From: Pyxicephalus adspersus
Lineage: Eukaryota; Chordata; Amphibia; Anura; Pyxicephalidae
NCBI RefSeq assembly: GCF_032062135.1
Contig: NC_092859.1
Span: 157,318,419-157,382,418, forward strand
DNA: 64,000 nucleotides
Reading direction: 5' to 3'
Made by a program: the position numbers and the translations under genes. Under the pieces are notes generated by a model, which saw only the letters and a program-made list of their open reading frames with translations, searched no databases and was not told where the DNA came from. Below, piece by piece: positions 33,741-45,550 of this stretch; within the stretch, counting starts at the first letter, position 1, and the number at the start of each line of letters is the position of its first letter.

Positions 33741-36700
33741 ATAGGCTTACAGAAGACTACATTTTCATGTAAGAAAGACTACTTTCCATCTGACTACAGC
33801 AGAAATGCACAAATTATTATTGTCCCTTCAGTGGTTTTGTATTCCTCTATCTGTTATGTCTTTGCCTGGTGTGCAGAACAAAATAAGCTGACTCACTTTT
33901 TTTATTAAAAATATATTTTGCCTTGATGCTTTTAAGTCTCAATATTCTTCCAGTTCTTTTCTCTCTTCCATGTCGCCCCAGATCCTGAATTGTCTGAAAC
34001 ATAGCAAAGCATAGGGCAAACACAATACATGTGACCATATGGTATGAAGCAACACCGACTTCTTGCTACATATAAATAGCAGCATAAACCTTCTTCTTCA
34101 GCTCACTCCCCAAGGATATACACTATTATTAGCTTTGTACCTATGTGTTTGTTCGGCGACACGTAAACCCCCCAAGGTATCCTACCTAATTATTTTTGAA
34201 TGTTTGTTACTATCCAAAGCAACTTGTGTCGTGCCCCCCATGACTAAAAATCCTGTGGCTACAAAATTTCATTTGTTTCTTCAGGAATAAATAAGTAAAT
34301 GATTATTCCCTGACTACCTGCAGGTTTGGTTAGGCATGTGTTGTGTGGACTGGGTTTTTATGTTTTACAAAATGCATTATGATGATAGGTGTGAAAACTG
34401 AAATAATTTATGGACCCGAGCACCTCTAAAAAATGTGACTGTCCCAAATGGCCTGAGTTTTTGAGCAGACTTTGCAATGTTTTCTTTCATGTTATTATTG
34501 TTAATATTTTTGATTACTTCACTATTTATTAAAAATACTTCCATCTTTAAAAAAAATGCTGTATTGTCTGCAGATTTTGCACTGTCCCCCAGCCTGCATC
34601 ACAGGTCCTGCACCACCACTTTCATTCCTGATGTCATCAGAAGCCAGCTGTCTCCTTCTAAGTTCCTACAGCCAGTCCTCAGATAACACTATGTAAGATA
34701 CTGGGCACTTTCTTGTTCCAGGACATTTGTCATGGTGTCATCTCTACATATATATTGCAGGACTTGGTCATCTTCTTCCCATTACATGCACATCACGCCC
34801 CAAAACATTAACACAATTCTGCAGGTAGATGTGGTATGTAGCTTTTCGTGCAGCGTATGGAAAAAAAAACAACAAAAAGAATGAGTGATGTGCAGTGCCA
34901 CACTTCAACTGACCATAGTGAGGGAATTAAATATGCAGAAGCATCGATCCTAGAAAGTCTTATATTTATCCAATGAAGGTAGAAGGAGGAATGTCTCCGT
35001 TCATTGGCTAGACCATAAAATAACTCGTAAGGTGAGTAGTTGAAAGAACAGATAGCCACAAATGTTAGTTTATAGCCATAAAAAAACTTAAAAGTAAACG
35101 TTTTCATGGGCTTGTCATCTGTAATCATAATGGCAGCTCTATAAACAATTGCATATGAACCAAATTATTCCTTAAGACTGAAAACTGGCCCCAATATACA
35201 GTAACCTTACTCCATTACCTGGCTGGTGAGCCCCTAATATATTCTCTGTTTCTTCAACTACTTCCCATGTATATAGTGTTCTGTCCATTCCTGCTGATGA
35301 CACAGGTGCTTATAAACCCCTGTTTCCCCTTATCTGACAATTTTAAGAAACATGGAGGGTTTATACTAAGATTGGGGTGAGGAAGGCAGAGAATAATGAT
35401 ATGGCCGGTGAAGGTCTGATTTAACATGACCCTTGGTTCAGAGGAAGGGTTGCACTTTATTGCAGACAAGTCCAGCAGCATATACTTACTCCTCTTTGCT
35501 TCCCTTTTGCCTGTTCATCCATTTGGAGAAGAAACTCCCATTGTGAGGTGCAAACAAGGATGTCATAGTTTCTAAAGGGCTTTGGGCTCCTCTATATGGG
35601 TACTGATTGTCCCAGCACTGTCAAAAGACGAGCTACATTATTGTCCATACCTGGAAGTACCTCATGCTTCCTTCATCTCACAATGCTAACCAAATTGGTA
35701 GTAAAGCCCAATAAAGGTTTTGCTGAGGATGGAATTAAAGCAAACATTTGACCTGACTAGTAATGTGATTGGCTTTTGCGATTTGAGCACGGAGACCTAG
35801 TTATGATGGCCCTCACATGGGATATTGAAATAAAAGTTACATTTAATTATTGAACTAGAATGTTGATGAGGGGGGAAGAATAAAAAATACAAGTAGATTA
35901 AACTTTTGTTTTCATAACACTAGATAGAGGCACATAATGGCTTCCTCTATAATTATTGGATCAAAGGATTAATTTATAGGCTTGTTTCTAATTGAGAGTC
36001 AAAGGATTATTATATCTTGCCCTTATTCTTCCTTAATATTATAACTACAGTATTTTAAAATATTATTCTTCTTTGTTTTCATCCTGCCCCTCCCTATTAT
36101 TATAGTGGCATCCTTTATCTTAATGATATCTTGCTTCCAGTGGCCATAACGCCATCAGATCGTAGATACCCTTCATCTGTCTTTGAGGAGATTTTGCCTC
36201 TAACTTATTTTAAATTGCTGCTAAAAAAAAGTGCTTTTATATTACTAGAATTGTAGCCATAAACTAGAAACTGTATAATAGCATTTTGCATAACACTTTT
36301 CTTTATATACAAGATACAAGTCCTGTACAAGGTTAGGACTATGGAGGAGGGTTGCAGCAGGGAAGCATTGGGAAAGTAGCTATACCTAGGCCAGGTTGTG
36401 GGCTTTAAAGACATTTATGCTTGTTCTGTTCAAATCAATAAGATTTACAAGTGAGACCAAAAAGTGTCACCTAAAGCCCTGAGGTTTCACAGAACTATAG
36501 TTGAGAAACATTGGTTTAGAGATTAAAAAGTATACTCTGGACATTTCTAGAATTTAGTCAATTTAGATTGATGGTTGTACCCTCTGTTGGAGAAGGGAAC
36601 AAAGGTTTAGTATAAGGTAGCAGTCAATCCCTTCCCTGGCACATAAATCTTTGGGCCTAGGAAACTTTTTGGCACCTTTTTATATGGGCTTTTAACACAA

Positions 36701-36754
36701 ATCAGAAGAAAACTGTTGCTAAAGGGGGGCCCTTGCCCTAGACCACTGAAGAGA
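33741..36754. other. Single-copy-looking sequence without supported genes
   Basis: No transposon ends except a remnant of the hAT-type repeat at about 36470-36520 ('CTATAGTTGAGAAACATTGG'). Open frames up to 106 codons lack domains. Confidence 0.45.
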
Positions 36755-37752
36755 TGAGCTGAATTCCATATTCTGACCCCAGTTACCCACTTCAGTTCCT
36801 TTGTTAATCCCTTGTCGCCCAGTCTGTGGTTTTCCCTGTTTATTGACCTCAGTGTCACCCATGGCTCTTGTCTCTTCCTGTGTCTCCTGCGTTTCCTTGT
36901 ATCTTTGGTGACCCCTGTGTCACCGTTATATATTTTATGGATTCCTGGAACTTGACGCCTTGCTTTGTTTCTGAGTAGGGATGAGCAAGAATGCCTCTGA
37001 CATTCTCATGAAAATTTCCTCGAAGTTCTGATGGGTCCACAAAATTTCGTCAAACCGATTTCACGGACCCATCCGAAGATCGAGTAAATCATTACTGGAG
37101 GAGTATCATGGCTGCAATGCAGCTGTGGGAATCCTCCTGTACGTGATCCCCGGGCACTAGAGGTTTAATAGGCGCTTTCCTCTATTTACCTTCTAGTGCC
37201 CAAGGATGGTGCACAGGAGGATTGTACTCCTTCTGTTAGTGTGAGTCACAGGATGTCAGGATGATTCCCATGGCTGCATTGATTCATGATGAGCACAGCT
37301 GCGGGACTTCTGTGTTCTTGGATAGAAAATCTCTATCCAAGAACACATACTATAGGGCTGCAAGAGCAATCAGGGGAGCGGAATTGTCAGCTCCGCTCCC
37401 CTGATTGCTCTTGCAGGTCCCAAAAAATTCGATCTTGACGATCAAATTTACACAGGTCGTTCTCACTTACATCTTTGGTAAGCAAGAACGTCCTGATTTG
37501 CCGTGTGATCGAATTTTAAAATTTCGCTCGCTCATCCCTATTTCTGACTTCTCATGTGTGCTGCTTGCCTTGACCTTGGCTTTCCTTGACTATTCTCCTT
37601 TCCGGTGATTCGGTACCACACAATGTTTTGCCCACCCGGTGTCTCCAAGGTCTGCACGCTGATTACATTCTGCACCCTGGCCCTTCTCAGGGCTCACACC
37701 ACCACTGTGCAAGCTATAAGGCCCCTAGAGCCTCCATCTTTCCAAGTATGAC
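36755..37752 (+). mobile_element. LTR (family G), 5'-truncated and split by a hAT-type MITE
   Basis: 36755-36975 and 37541-37752 together align with the other family-G LTRs: 'GTTAATCCCTTGTCGCCCAGTC', 'GTGACCCCTGTGTCACCG', then after the insertion 'GCTGCTTGCCTTGACC', 'GGCCCTTCTCAGGGC' and the end 'CCAAGTATGACA'. The first part of the LTR, including TGTCACAC, is missing or unrecognisable. Confidence 0.78.
36976..37540. mobile_element. hAT-type MITE nested in the LTR
   Basis: Ends 'TAGGGATGAGCAAG' and 'CTCGCTCATCCCTA'. The flanks are TTTCTGAG (36968-36975) and TTTCTGAC (37541-37548), a 7/8 match to an 8-bp duplication as expected for hAT. The interior is a chain of palindromes: 'GGGCACTAGAGG...CCTTCTAGTGCCC', 'TTCTTGGATAGA...TCTATCCAAGAA', and 'GCAATCAGGGGAGCGG...CCGCTCCCCTGATTGC'. 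565 bp, no transposase. Confidence 0.88.
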
Positions 37753-38604
37753 AAAACAGAACATAATTGCTGGCTTTTATTAGTTCTCCCACTCACAGCT
37801 TGATTTGTGCTGATTGGAAAACTATAGGCTGATGCATTACCTTGCATTAGTTGCATTTAAAAAATATTTTATTTACCTTTTTATTAAAAACAAAGCTACT
37901 TTTTTATATTTGCATACAATTTATATTTTTGAATATACACCAATATACTTGCATGCCTTGTATACCAGGAAAGCATTTAGACTTTTGCTACTCTTGACAT
38001 TATATTCCCAAGATAAACCTTTAAATATAGATACATCCATTGGTGTCATAACATTAAGAATTTAAGACATCTTTTTAATAATTCCTAACAAAGAGGAAAG
38101 TCATTCCTAAAATGACTGATCAGAGGTGCAGGAATAAAATAATTCCCACTGGATCCATGAGGAAGTGCTTGTAAAGGGCATTGCTAAAACCGTTCATTTA
38201 ATATTATAACAAGCCAGAGTCTTTTTTGCTTTTTCTCTGCATACCTTGCAATATATACCGAATCCACTGACTGCATTCTAAATACAAAAGAAACCATATG
38301 TAAAAAAAAAAACTAAATAACACCTCAGATACAAAGAAAGTGAATTTCTGTATATTTCCTGTTAAATGTAGTTCTTTTTCTACCAATTTAATTCAGGGGA
38401 AAGTCTTCTTTTCTTCTTTGTAATCCCTACAAAGGAGCTTTTATTGTAAACAATTATTAATCAAATCTTCATGTTTTATTCATTTAGAAGAGATTTTCCA
38501 AGTGGACAATTCCACATTTTTAATAATGAAAGCAAATACAGTAGTTGCATTATTTCCCATTTCCATATTATGAATAAATCACAAAATGTTTAAACGTAAA
38601 AAGG
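37753..38604. other. Unassigned sequence
   Basis: AT-rich, no recognised repeat or coding region. Confidence 0.5.
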
Positions 38605-38933
38605 TACTGGATCAAGAGTAATATGGGGGCACTGGACCAAGAGAAACCTGGGGGCATTGGAGTAAGAAAAACTTGGGGGCACTGGACCAACTGGGACCTG
38701 GGGGGCACTGGAAAAAGAGGAACTTTGGGGCACTGGACCAAGAGAAACCTGGGGGGCATTGGACTAAGAGGAACCTGGGGGGCACTGGACCAAGAGCAAC
38801 CTGGGGGCACTGGACCAAAAGGAACCTGGGGTACACTGGACCAAAAGGAACCTAGGGGCAATGGACCAAAAGGAACTTGAGGGCACTGGACCAAAAGGAA
38901 CTTGGAGGTCACTAGACCAAGAGGGATCTAGGA
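38605..38933. repeat. 25-bp G-rich minisatellite, about 13 units
   Basis: Unit 'GGGGGCACTGGACCAAGAG' + 'GAACCT' (25 bp), well conserved in the middle and decaying at the edges. Open frames on both strands ('GALDQEKPGG', 'FLLVQCPQVP') are by-products of a 25-bp unit. Confidence 0.92.
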
Positions 38934-39597
38934 GAGTACATAAGGGGAGTAAGTACAAATACCATTGACCACAGAGCTGAAGGATCAAAAGACAGTTTAG
39001 CCATAGCCATGGACAAAAGACCAAGGGGTATGTGGGTATTAATGGGGATTATTTACCTGGGGAAGATAAGTCAATAATTGTTATGATAACAAGGCTTCAA
39101 GACTGAAAGGACTCTTCAGCCTAGGGTAATGAAAGAGGGCCAATAGGTACCTGGATACTGTAGTAGAAAGAAATATGTGATGCCAAATTCAAAGGGTATT
39201 TGGCATCATTTACATTCATTTTTCCTTGAATAAATTAAAGGAAAAAAGGACTTGGATAGGACCATGAGAAATTGTGTTGCTGCAGATTCGCAGCTGTTTT
39301 CTTGGAATCCAGGCCCAGAATGTCCTGGATGGAATGGGTGGGCCATTTACTCCATCCTACTTCCAGGCCAGAAATTGAGAATAGTTAAGAGGCACCCGGC
39401 TGATAATAAAAAATTCACATTTGTGGGACAGAGGACAGGTTGCACATGGGGGACAGGTTTTGTGTAGCCCATATGCTGGGAGACCCCAGGAGGTCTCTAA
39501 AAGAATAAGAACTGCAGGACCAATAGCTCTGAAGACTGTATTATAGCTAAGAGGCTAAATTTGTGTTTTTCTTATCATGCTGTGATGACTCCTATGT
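38934..39597. other. Unassigned sequence
   Basis: No supported repeat or coding region. The + frame at 39252-39467 has no recognisable domain. Confidence 0.45.
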
Positions 39598-39861
39598 AAT
39601 GTATTCCAAAAGGCTTTGGGCTTTTCCCTGGAAAAAAAGGTGCCAACCCCACGCACGTACAGTGAGAGATCGGGTGATGTAGACAGAAGAAAGACAGAAG
39701 CGGTGGTAGCGCCCTGCACTTTCTCTGTACCAAAACAGATAAAGATTTCAGGGCGACCCAGGATCGAATCGAGACCAGGTGTGGAGGGATCAGGGGCTCT
39801 GTGGACGTAATGGTAAGTGTAATTTTTTTAATATTATTTTTCATTTACTGACAGTTCCATT
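39598..39861. mobile_element. TTAA-target MITE-like element (family K), partial copy 4
   Basis: The right end 'ACTGACAGTTCCATT' is followed by TTAA (39862-39865). Internal 'GATCGGGTGATGTAGACAGAAG' and 'CGACCCAGGATCGAATCGAG' resemble, in inverted orientation, the 12.9-kb copy. The left end is missing. Confidence 0.5.
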
Positions 39862-40047
39862 TTAAGCATTTGCGTTTTAAAATCCTAAGCTGTGATATAT
39901 CATTAGTTATTAGGTCTTCATTAATACAGTCCTTTCTCCTTCAGTCTTAATTTAAATATGTTCAGACGGATTTATGATTTCATGAACACATTGGGTGTTG
40001 GGACCCCTTTTATACCAATGTCTTTATTATATATTTATTTTGAATTA

Positions 40048-40843
40048 CCGTATTTTTCGGACTATAAGACGCTCCGGCCTATAAGACGCACCCAATTTTA
40101 AAGGAGAAAAACCTAGAAAAAAAAGATTTGAACAAAATACTAAAAAAATCACTCTGTGTCAATGTATCGCCTTCTAATCACTCTGTGTCAATGTATCCCC
40201 TTCTAATCACTCTGACACAGAGTGATCAGAAGGGGATACATTGACACAGAGTGATTAGAAGGGGATACATTGACACAATGTATCCCCTTCTGATCACCCT
40301 GTGCCAAAAAATCATACTCACCCGATACCGCGATCCCGCGATGCTGTGGGCTTCTTCTTCTCCTCGCTCTCCTCCTGGCTGCAGCGCGTGTCCCCTCCTC
40401 CTCTGAGCGAGGAGAAGCCGACACGCATACCCCAGCGATCCCATAAGCAGGCTGATCCAGCCTGCTTACCGGATCGCGAGGGCACGTGTGCCGGCTTCTC
40501 CTCGCTCAGAGGAGGAGGAGGAGACACGCGCTGAAGCCGGGAGGAGAGCGAGGAGAAGCCGACACGCATACCCCAGCGATCCCATAAGCAGGCTGATCCA
40601 GCCTGCTTAAGGGATCGCGGGGGAAGGCGTGTCGGCTTCTCCTCGCTCAGAGGAGGAGGAGACACGCGCTGAAGCCGGGAGGAGAGCGAGGAGAAGAAGC
40701 ACGCAGCATCGCGGGATCGCGGTATCGGATGAGTATGATTTTTTTTAATTATATTTAACATGTATTCGGTGTATAAGACGCACCCACTTTTCCCCCCCAG
40801 TTTTGGGGAAGAAAAAGTGCGTCTTATAGTCCGAAAAATACGG
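40048..40843. mobile_element. TA-target MITE (family T2) with giant internal palindrome
   Basis: Perfect terminal inverted repeats 'CCGTATTTTTCGGACTATAA' / 'TTATAGTCCGAAAAATACGG' with TA on both sides (40046-40047, 40844-40845), Tc1/mariner/pogo-like. 'AAGACGCACCCA' adds to each end. The interior has an inverted minisatellite (40149-40310) and a GC-rich palindrome (about 40318-40735) opening 'CGATACCGCGATCCCGCGATG' and closing with its complement; a block with 'GAGGAGAAGCCGACACGC' is duplicated inside. Long frames on both strands (up to 147 codons) are mirror images of one another and not genes. Confidence 0.88.
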
Positions 40844-40845
40844 TA

Positions 40846-41826
40846 TATATTTCAAAAGTGTGAAAGCTGTGATTTGTAAAAACAAAACATAGCTATTTAT
40901 CTGGGTAAGTATTACACAAGTGTCTTATATTTTGCCTCTTTTAACACTAATAATATTGTTATTGTTTTTATATGTTTGTTACTTGTTTCTTCTGGCCTAG
41001 TGTGCCTTCTTGACCTCCTTAAATGACCTAGAAGTCCAAAAAGTTTGCCAACCCCCTGTTCTAGGTGATTCACATGGAGCACAGCACAGGCCAATTTTGC
41101 AGAAGGACCCCAGTACGTTTTACCCCAGTACGTTGCAGAAGAGATTTCTCATTTCAGTTTCTCACCTTGGTGCCACAGGCCAAATGCAGAAGTTGGATAA
41201 CTGTGATTCCAATTTTTATGTTTTTGGGTTTTACCTGCTAACGGTACTTCATTTAAGGAGCGGGCACATAGAATGTAAGCCAGACCCCCATTATGGTAAG
41301 GTCCTCTTTAAAGCCGGAACAGATAAAATGTGTCTATAGCCTATAATTGCTCTTTGATTCTCCATAGATGAGTCAGTGCCTACCATCTGCAGATCTTTCC
41401 ATTTTCTATAATCATACACCAACCAGTATAGCAATATTCTTCCATACCACAATAATTAATATAAATCACTTTTTTAAATGTACACATTATCTGGAAATAA
41501 ATACACGTCTCACCGTTCACTGACAGTCATATAGACAACTGCTGGTCACAATAATCTTATTACCGAGCTGTCTCTATCAGAGAGATAACAAATAGTATGG
41601 AAAGCGCTCATTAATATCCATTTTGGGTTAATGCACCTGGGGGGCTACTCCTTGAACATGTCATGGCCATTAGTATAATTTGCTGCTTGGAGAAACTGAT
41701 TCATTTAACATGTCACTGCCAATAACGACAAATGCATTAGATGTATTTTAATAATTTTTTTTCACGTGCATGATATCCTTTGGAGGTTCATTTAAACCAT
41801 ATTCGGCACAAATTATGATACTATTT

Positions 41827-41828
<2 letters not shown>
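40846..41828. other. Unassigned, with possible conserved non-coding block at 41450-41810
   Basis: 41450-41810 is single-copy-looking with 'GCGCTCATTAATATCC' and 'CCATTAGTATAATTTGC' cores. The 109-codon + frame at 41010 has no recognisable domain. Confidence 0.3.

Positions 41829-41874
<46 letters not shown>
41829..41874. repeat. (AT)n microsatellite
   Basis: About 23 uninterrupted AT dinucleotides. Confidence 0.97.
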
Positions 41875-41879
<5 letters not shown>

Positions 41880-42004
41880 AATATATGGTATATCTCATCT
41901 TCTACACATTACTCGTTACTTAGAGGTAATTAAAATCCATGGAAGTGTATCATATCTGTTTATTGGTCATGTGATTACGGCACTTCAAACATGACATGAC
42001 TATG

Positions 42005-42070
42005 GACTTTGTACAGCGCTGATATGATATGATGGCGCTATATAAATACTGTGTAATAATAATAATAAAA
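42005..42070 (+). mobile_element. 3' tail of an APE-type LINE (plus strand)
   Basis: 'TTGTACAGCGCT', 'GGCGCTATATAAATACTG' and an (AAT)n end correspond to the 3' terminus of the LINE family at 29751-30330. Confidence 0.75.
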
Positions 42071-42283
42071 ACATAAAGCTTAAAACCATCTCCAGGAGCT
42101 GCTGGAGAAAGTTGTGTACATGCTTAAAATTTTATCACCCAAGACAAATGTTGTTAATTGTCGCCATTTACCTGAGATAAGTCTGAGGATATCTTGAGTT
42201 GTCTACATAAGTCTGAGGATATCTTGTGGTTGAATCGTGGTACTGCAGGGATTTGCTTTTGTTTGAAGGTAAGTATTGCAGTT

Positions 42284-42607
42284 CAATGGGGTGACTATCC
42301 CAACCAAGTGTCAGTATATCCAGAATTGGTCCAAATTGATTATATTTATTCCTCTCCTATTGAATAACAAACAGATTGTTTTATTAGGCTTTACCCCAGT
42401 GAGATGTGGTTAAGGACCTATAGGGTTGTATTCAAAAAAATGAGTCTAATAAAGTGTGTAATTTAATACAACCCTATTGATCCCTTACCATATCTCACTG
42501 GAGTTACACCTAATGAAACAATTTGTATGTTATGTAATGGGCAAAGAAAGGATTTTGACCAATAGCTGATATGCTGACACTTAGGATTGGGTCACCCCAT
42601 TTAATTG
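42284..42607. mobile_element. Foldback element with about 150-bp arms
   Basis: The left arm runs from 'CAATGGGGTGACTATCCCAACC' to 'CCTATAGGGTTGTATT' (about 42433). The right arm from 'AATACAACCCTATTGATCCC' (about 42466) to 'GGGTCACCCCATTTAATTG' is its complement at roughly 80-85% by eye. The spacer is about 32 bp. No target duplication was established and there is no coding capacity. Likely a palindromic MITE different from family P1. Confidence 0.75.
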
Positions 42608-43329
42608 TTTTCTTAAAAAACACTGAAAGAACCATATAACAAAAAAAGAGCTTGAATTCGGACTTTACAGAATGAAAATATGTACAGAAGAAAATACATG
42701 GACTGCCACTGCTGGGTTTCTGGTTAAGTTGCCTGGTTGTACTTTTTTTGAACCACCCACCCAGAACAAGCATGTAGCCACTAAAGTCAGGGGGAAAACA
42801 AAGCCTTTATTCATATATTTTGCTGGTCTGTGAGTTAGTATAATGATTTTGGGCATGACAGCCAAGCAGCTTATATATTTAAAAGAAAAGAGTGTAGAAT
42901 TGGTGCCTCCGAATTGGTGAAGGCCGGTAGGGAAATTGTCCCTGCTGCTTTTCCTAGCACTAGTATGAAGATGATAAGCCACTCTCCAATGGTGCCATCC
43001 ACAAAAAAATGTTATCATTCCCACCATTGACAAGCAGTCTCAGGTTTTAGATTCCCTCACCCCCAATGGGCTTAGCACTAGAGACCTCTTCAGCATAGCT
43101 GGCTTTTGGGTTTGGGCCAAATGGACAACTTCCAAGGCCTTCACCTACTCCAACGTCCCAGGTGACAAAATTGCGGGGGTGAAGGGAGCTGGAATGCTGT
43201 GCATTTAACGCCCCCGTTTTATATTTGCCCAGACCCCACTTTGCTTTTTAAGTTGAAATGTATCAAAGAAGAGCATTGAAGATCTATGATGGAGTCAGAT
43301 AGGAAGGAGCTGTTGGGAGAAAGACATTT
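42608..43329. other. Unassigned sequence
   Basis: The 122-codon minus frame (43033-42665) has no recognisable domain. The segment 43170-43210, 'GGAATGCTGTGCATTTAACGCCCCC', resembles 48675-48712, hinting at a shared old repeat. Confidence 0.35.
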
Positions 43330-43690
43330 ATTTTGAGCGTGTCTCGTCCTGTAAGAATTGCTATGAATTTCAATGTTTATATGCGGCTCTCACACGTGTT
43401 ATACTTATTTTGATTTAGTCTGGCGACCCGCGTGTATTGATATCGGTGTCATTTTGTTGTTGCAGAATATTTGCTTTTAAAGAGAGAAAAATGAGGAGGC
43501 TCAGGAACAGCGTGATCACTTTGATCTGATCATAATGCATTGTTCGAATTTATAGAAAAAAGCAAAGTCTCCGGCATCTATCAATGTGACGTATTGATTA
43601 AGCAGCTCACTAGATATGTTTAAACTGTGCTATTCAGCAGCTTGTGTATCGAAACAAGGATTGTACTTGTCTTGTGGTTTGCCGCTTCTA
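43330..43690. other. Candidate conserved non-coding block
   Basis: Single-copy-looking, balanced composition, several CpGs kept ('GGCGACCCGCGTGTATTGATATCGG', in pieces), and factor-site-like text 'CTTTGATCTGATCATAATGCATTG' (TCF-, GATA- and POU-like cores). No open frame of note. Inference from appearance only. Confidence 0.3.
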
Positions 43691-44180
43691 ATTTGAAGCC
43701 AGGATCAAATTGAGGCAACAAAAATATCCTTTGGTGCCCAAAAAGAAAGTCTTTGCCAAGTGTCCCCCTTCTTTACCCCTGGGCACACCTCCGAATCCCC
43801 ACCCTTTACTGATCATCATCGTTTCTGAAAATGGTTATTTGTGTATGTTCTTGGAAGTTTTTTTCCTGTGAATAAGATTACGAAACCTAAAACACAGTTC
43901 TCAAATTCAACCAAAAATTAAGGATCCCTAATAGGAGCTCCCTTGATGCCCCTGATACCCCCTGAGGGCATGTAGCTGGTATTCACATAGCAGGGGTAGC
44001 CACACACTTGTAGCCATTCTTGGTAGGGGAATGTCAGCATACATGCACAGCTGATATTTTCTGGTGCTTTGGAACCACTTTAAGATTCCCTCCACGCAAT
44101 ATTTTCCTCTAAGAGACCCTTTACCTGCCCTGTGATGTTAAAGACATCCTTGTGCACAAGGTGACAACATTGCTTTCAAT
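43691..44180. other. Unassigned sequence
   Basis: Nothing recognised. Confidence 0.45.
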
Positions 44181-44540
44181 GAAAGAAAAGAGGAGACGGG
44201 AGGGGGGGAGAAAGAGAGGGAGAGAGAGAGAGAGAGAGGGAGGGGGGGGAGGGAGAGGGAAGAGAGAGAGAGAGAGGAGAAAGGGAAAAAGAGAGAGGGG
44301 GAGAGAGGAGAGATAGGGAAATAAAAAGGAAGGGGGAAAGTAAAGAAAGAGGGACAGGGAGAAATAAAAGAGAGAGAGAGAAATGTAGAGGGAAGAGAGA
44401 GAGAGGGGCATGTTGGGGGGGGGGGAATGGGAGGGAGTGGGGAGAAAAATGGAGAAGAAAAGGGAGATAGAGGGGCTATAGAGAAGGATGGAGAGGGTAG
44501 ATGGGGAGAAAGGGAGGGAAGATTAGAGATATAGAGAATA
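44181..44540 (+). repeat. Polypurine (GA/G-rich) tract
   Basis: About 360 bp made almost only of A and G on the + strand, mixing (GA)n, G-runs of 7-10 and A-runs. The 96-codon minus frame of L, S and P repeats is an artefact. Confidence 0.95.
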
Positions 44541-44999
44541 GAGAATAGAGAAGATTGATACCTTTAATACACCTTTCACAGATTTCTGCAGTTAATGTGA
44601 CCTCTGTATTATCCATTTTTGCTTCCTATCACTGGTGCAGCTGGTTGGCCAGCCACAATAGGTTCATGTTCAACATAGCGATGTTGTAGAGTTACCCCTG
44701 ATGGTCATAGGCCATGGACTAGGTAGCCTTGTGGCGTTTCTACCTCTGATGATGTTATATAATATTTTTCACTTTTGTTTAGGGTAAATATTCACAGCCT
44801 ATTTCACCTACCTATAAAAAGAAGAGCATAATGCAATATAAAGTGATGGTCTATCTTACGTGGGATTATATAAGGCTCTTGATGACCCCCTCCCCTCGTC
44901 TCATAGCTCTCCAGGGAGCCAAACTAATCAAAGATTTGGGTCCATCCTTTCACCATTTGTTTGCAAACCAGAGAGTCTTATATAAGAGCTGAATTCATT
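44541..44999. other. Unassigned sequence
   Basis: Nothing recognised. Confidence 0.45.
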
Positions 45000-45550
45000 T
45001 ACAGGGTAAATAAGCTGATCTTTGTATCTATATGTCCTCAGAGGGAATATGAACTGAAGATGATGACTAGTGTGTATTCCATTAAGTAGACGCCGTTTAG
45101 TAAACAAACATTCGGTTTTGAAGCCTCTGTTATCAGCCGCCATTACAGTCTCATCCATTAGGAGTATTTTAAGAGCACTTAGCAACAGCAAAATTGTTTG
45201 ATGGTCTAATCCAGAAAAATATGATGTTCCCACACAGTTATCAGTATGTGCGAGTGTTAAGGCTGCTGTCTGAATCAGCACCAAGGTTCAGAAAGGCGCC
45301 GGTGTAGTAAATGGTCTCTGTTCAGCCTCCCCGCGCACGGCCTGGCATTTCAGTTAAAGGTGATTCTGGTATACAAATTGGATGAAGAAACCGCAGCTGT
45401 AATCAAAGTGAATTTTCATGCAGCTGATGCAGTTTATTAAATGGATCCCGCTGAACACGCAATCAGAAAATGAAAGCAGGAATTCTTCAGTGAATGAATA
45501 AAAGAATTGGCTTTTTGCATTACTTTCACCAGTGAAATATTTCCTTAAAG
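45000..45550. other. Candidate conserved non-coding block
   Basis: Long single-copy-looking stretch without repeat ends. 45340-45480 contains 'GGTATACAAATTGGATG', 'GCAGCTGTAATCAAAGTG' and 'GTTTATTAAATGGATC', a texture often seen in developmental enhancers (E-box, TCF-like ATCAAAG, homeobox-like TTTATTAAA). The 118-codon minus frame across 44928-45284 shows no domain. Confidence 0.33.

Noticed and set aside
38568..39024. Long repetitive frames on both strands as a repeat-rich protein
   Set aside because: Products of a 25-bp minisatellite; no start context, and both strands are equally open.
40318..40761. A 147-codon minus frame and matching plus frames as a protein gene
   Set aside because: They lie in a near-perfect palindrome inside a TA-target MITE; the plus and minus frames are copies of each other.
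44121..44411. 96-codon L/S/P-rich minus frame as a secreted or membrane protein
   Set aside because: It is the complement of a polypurine tract.
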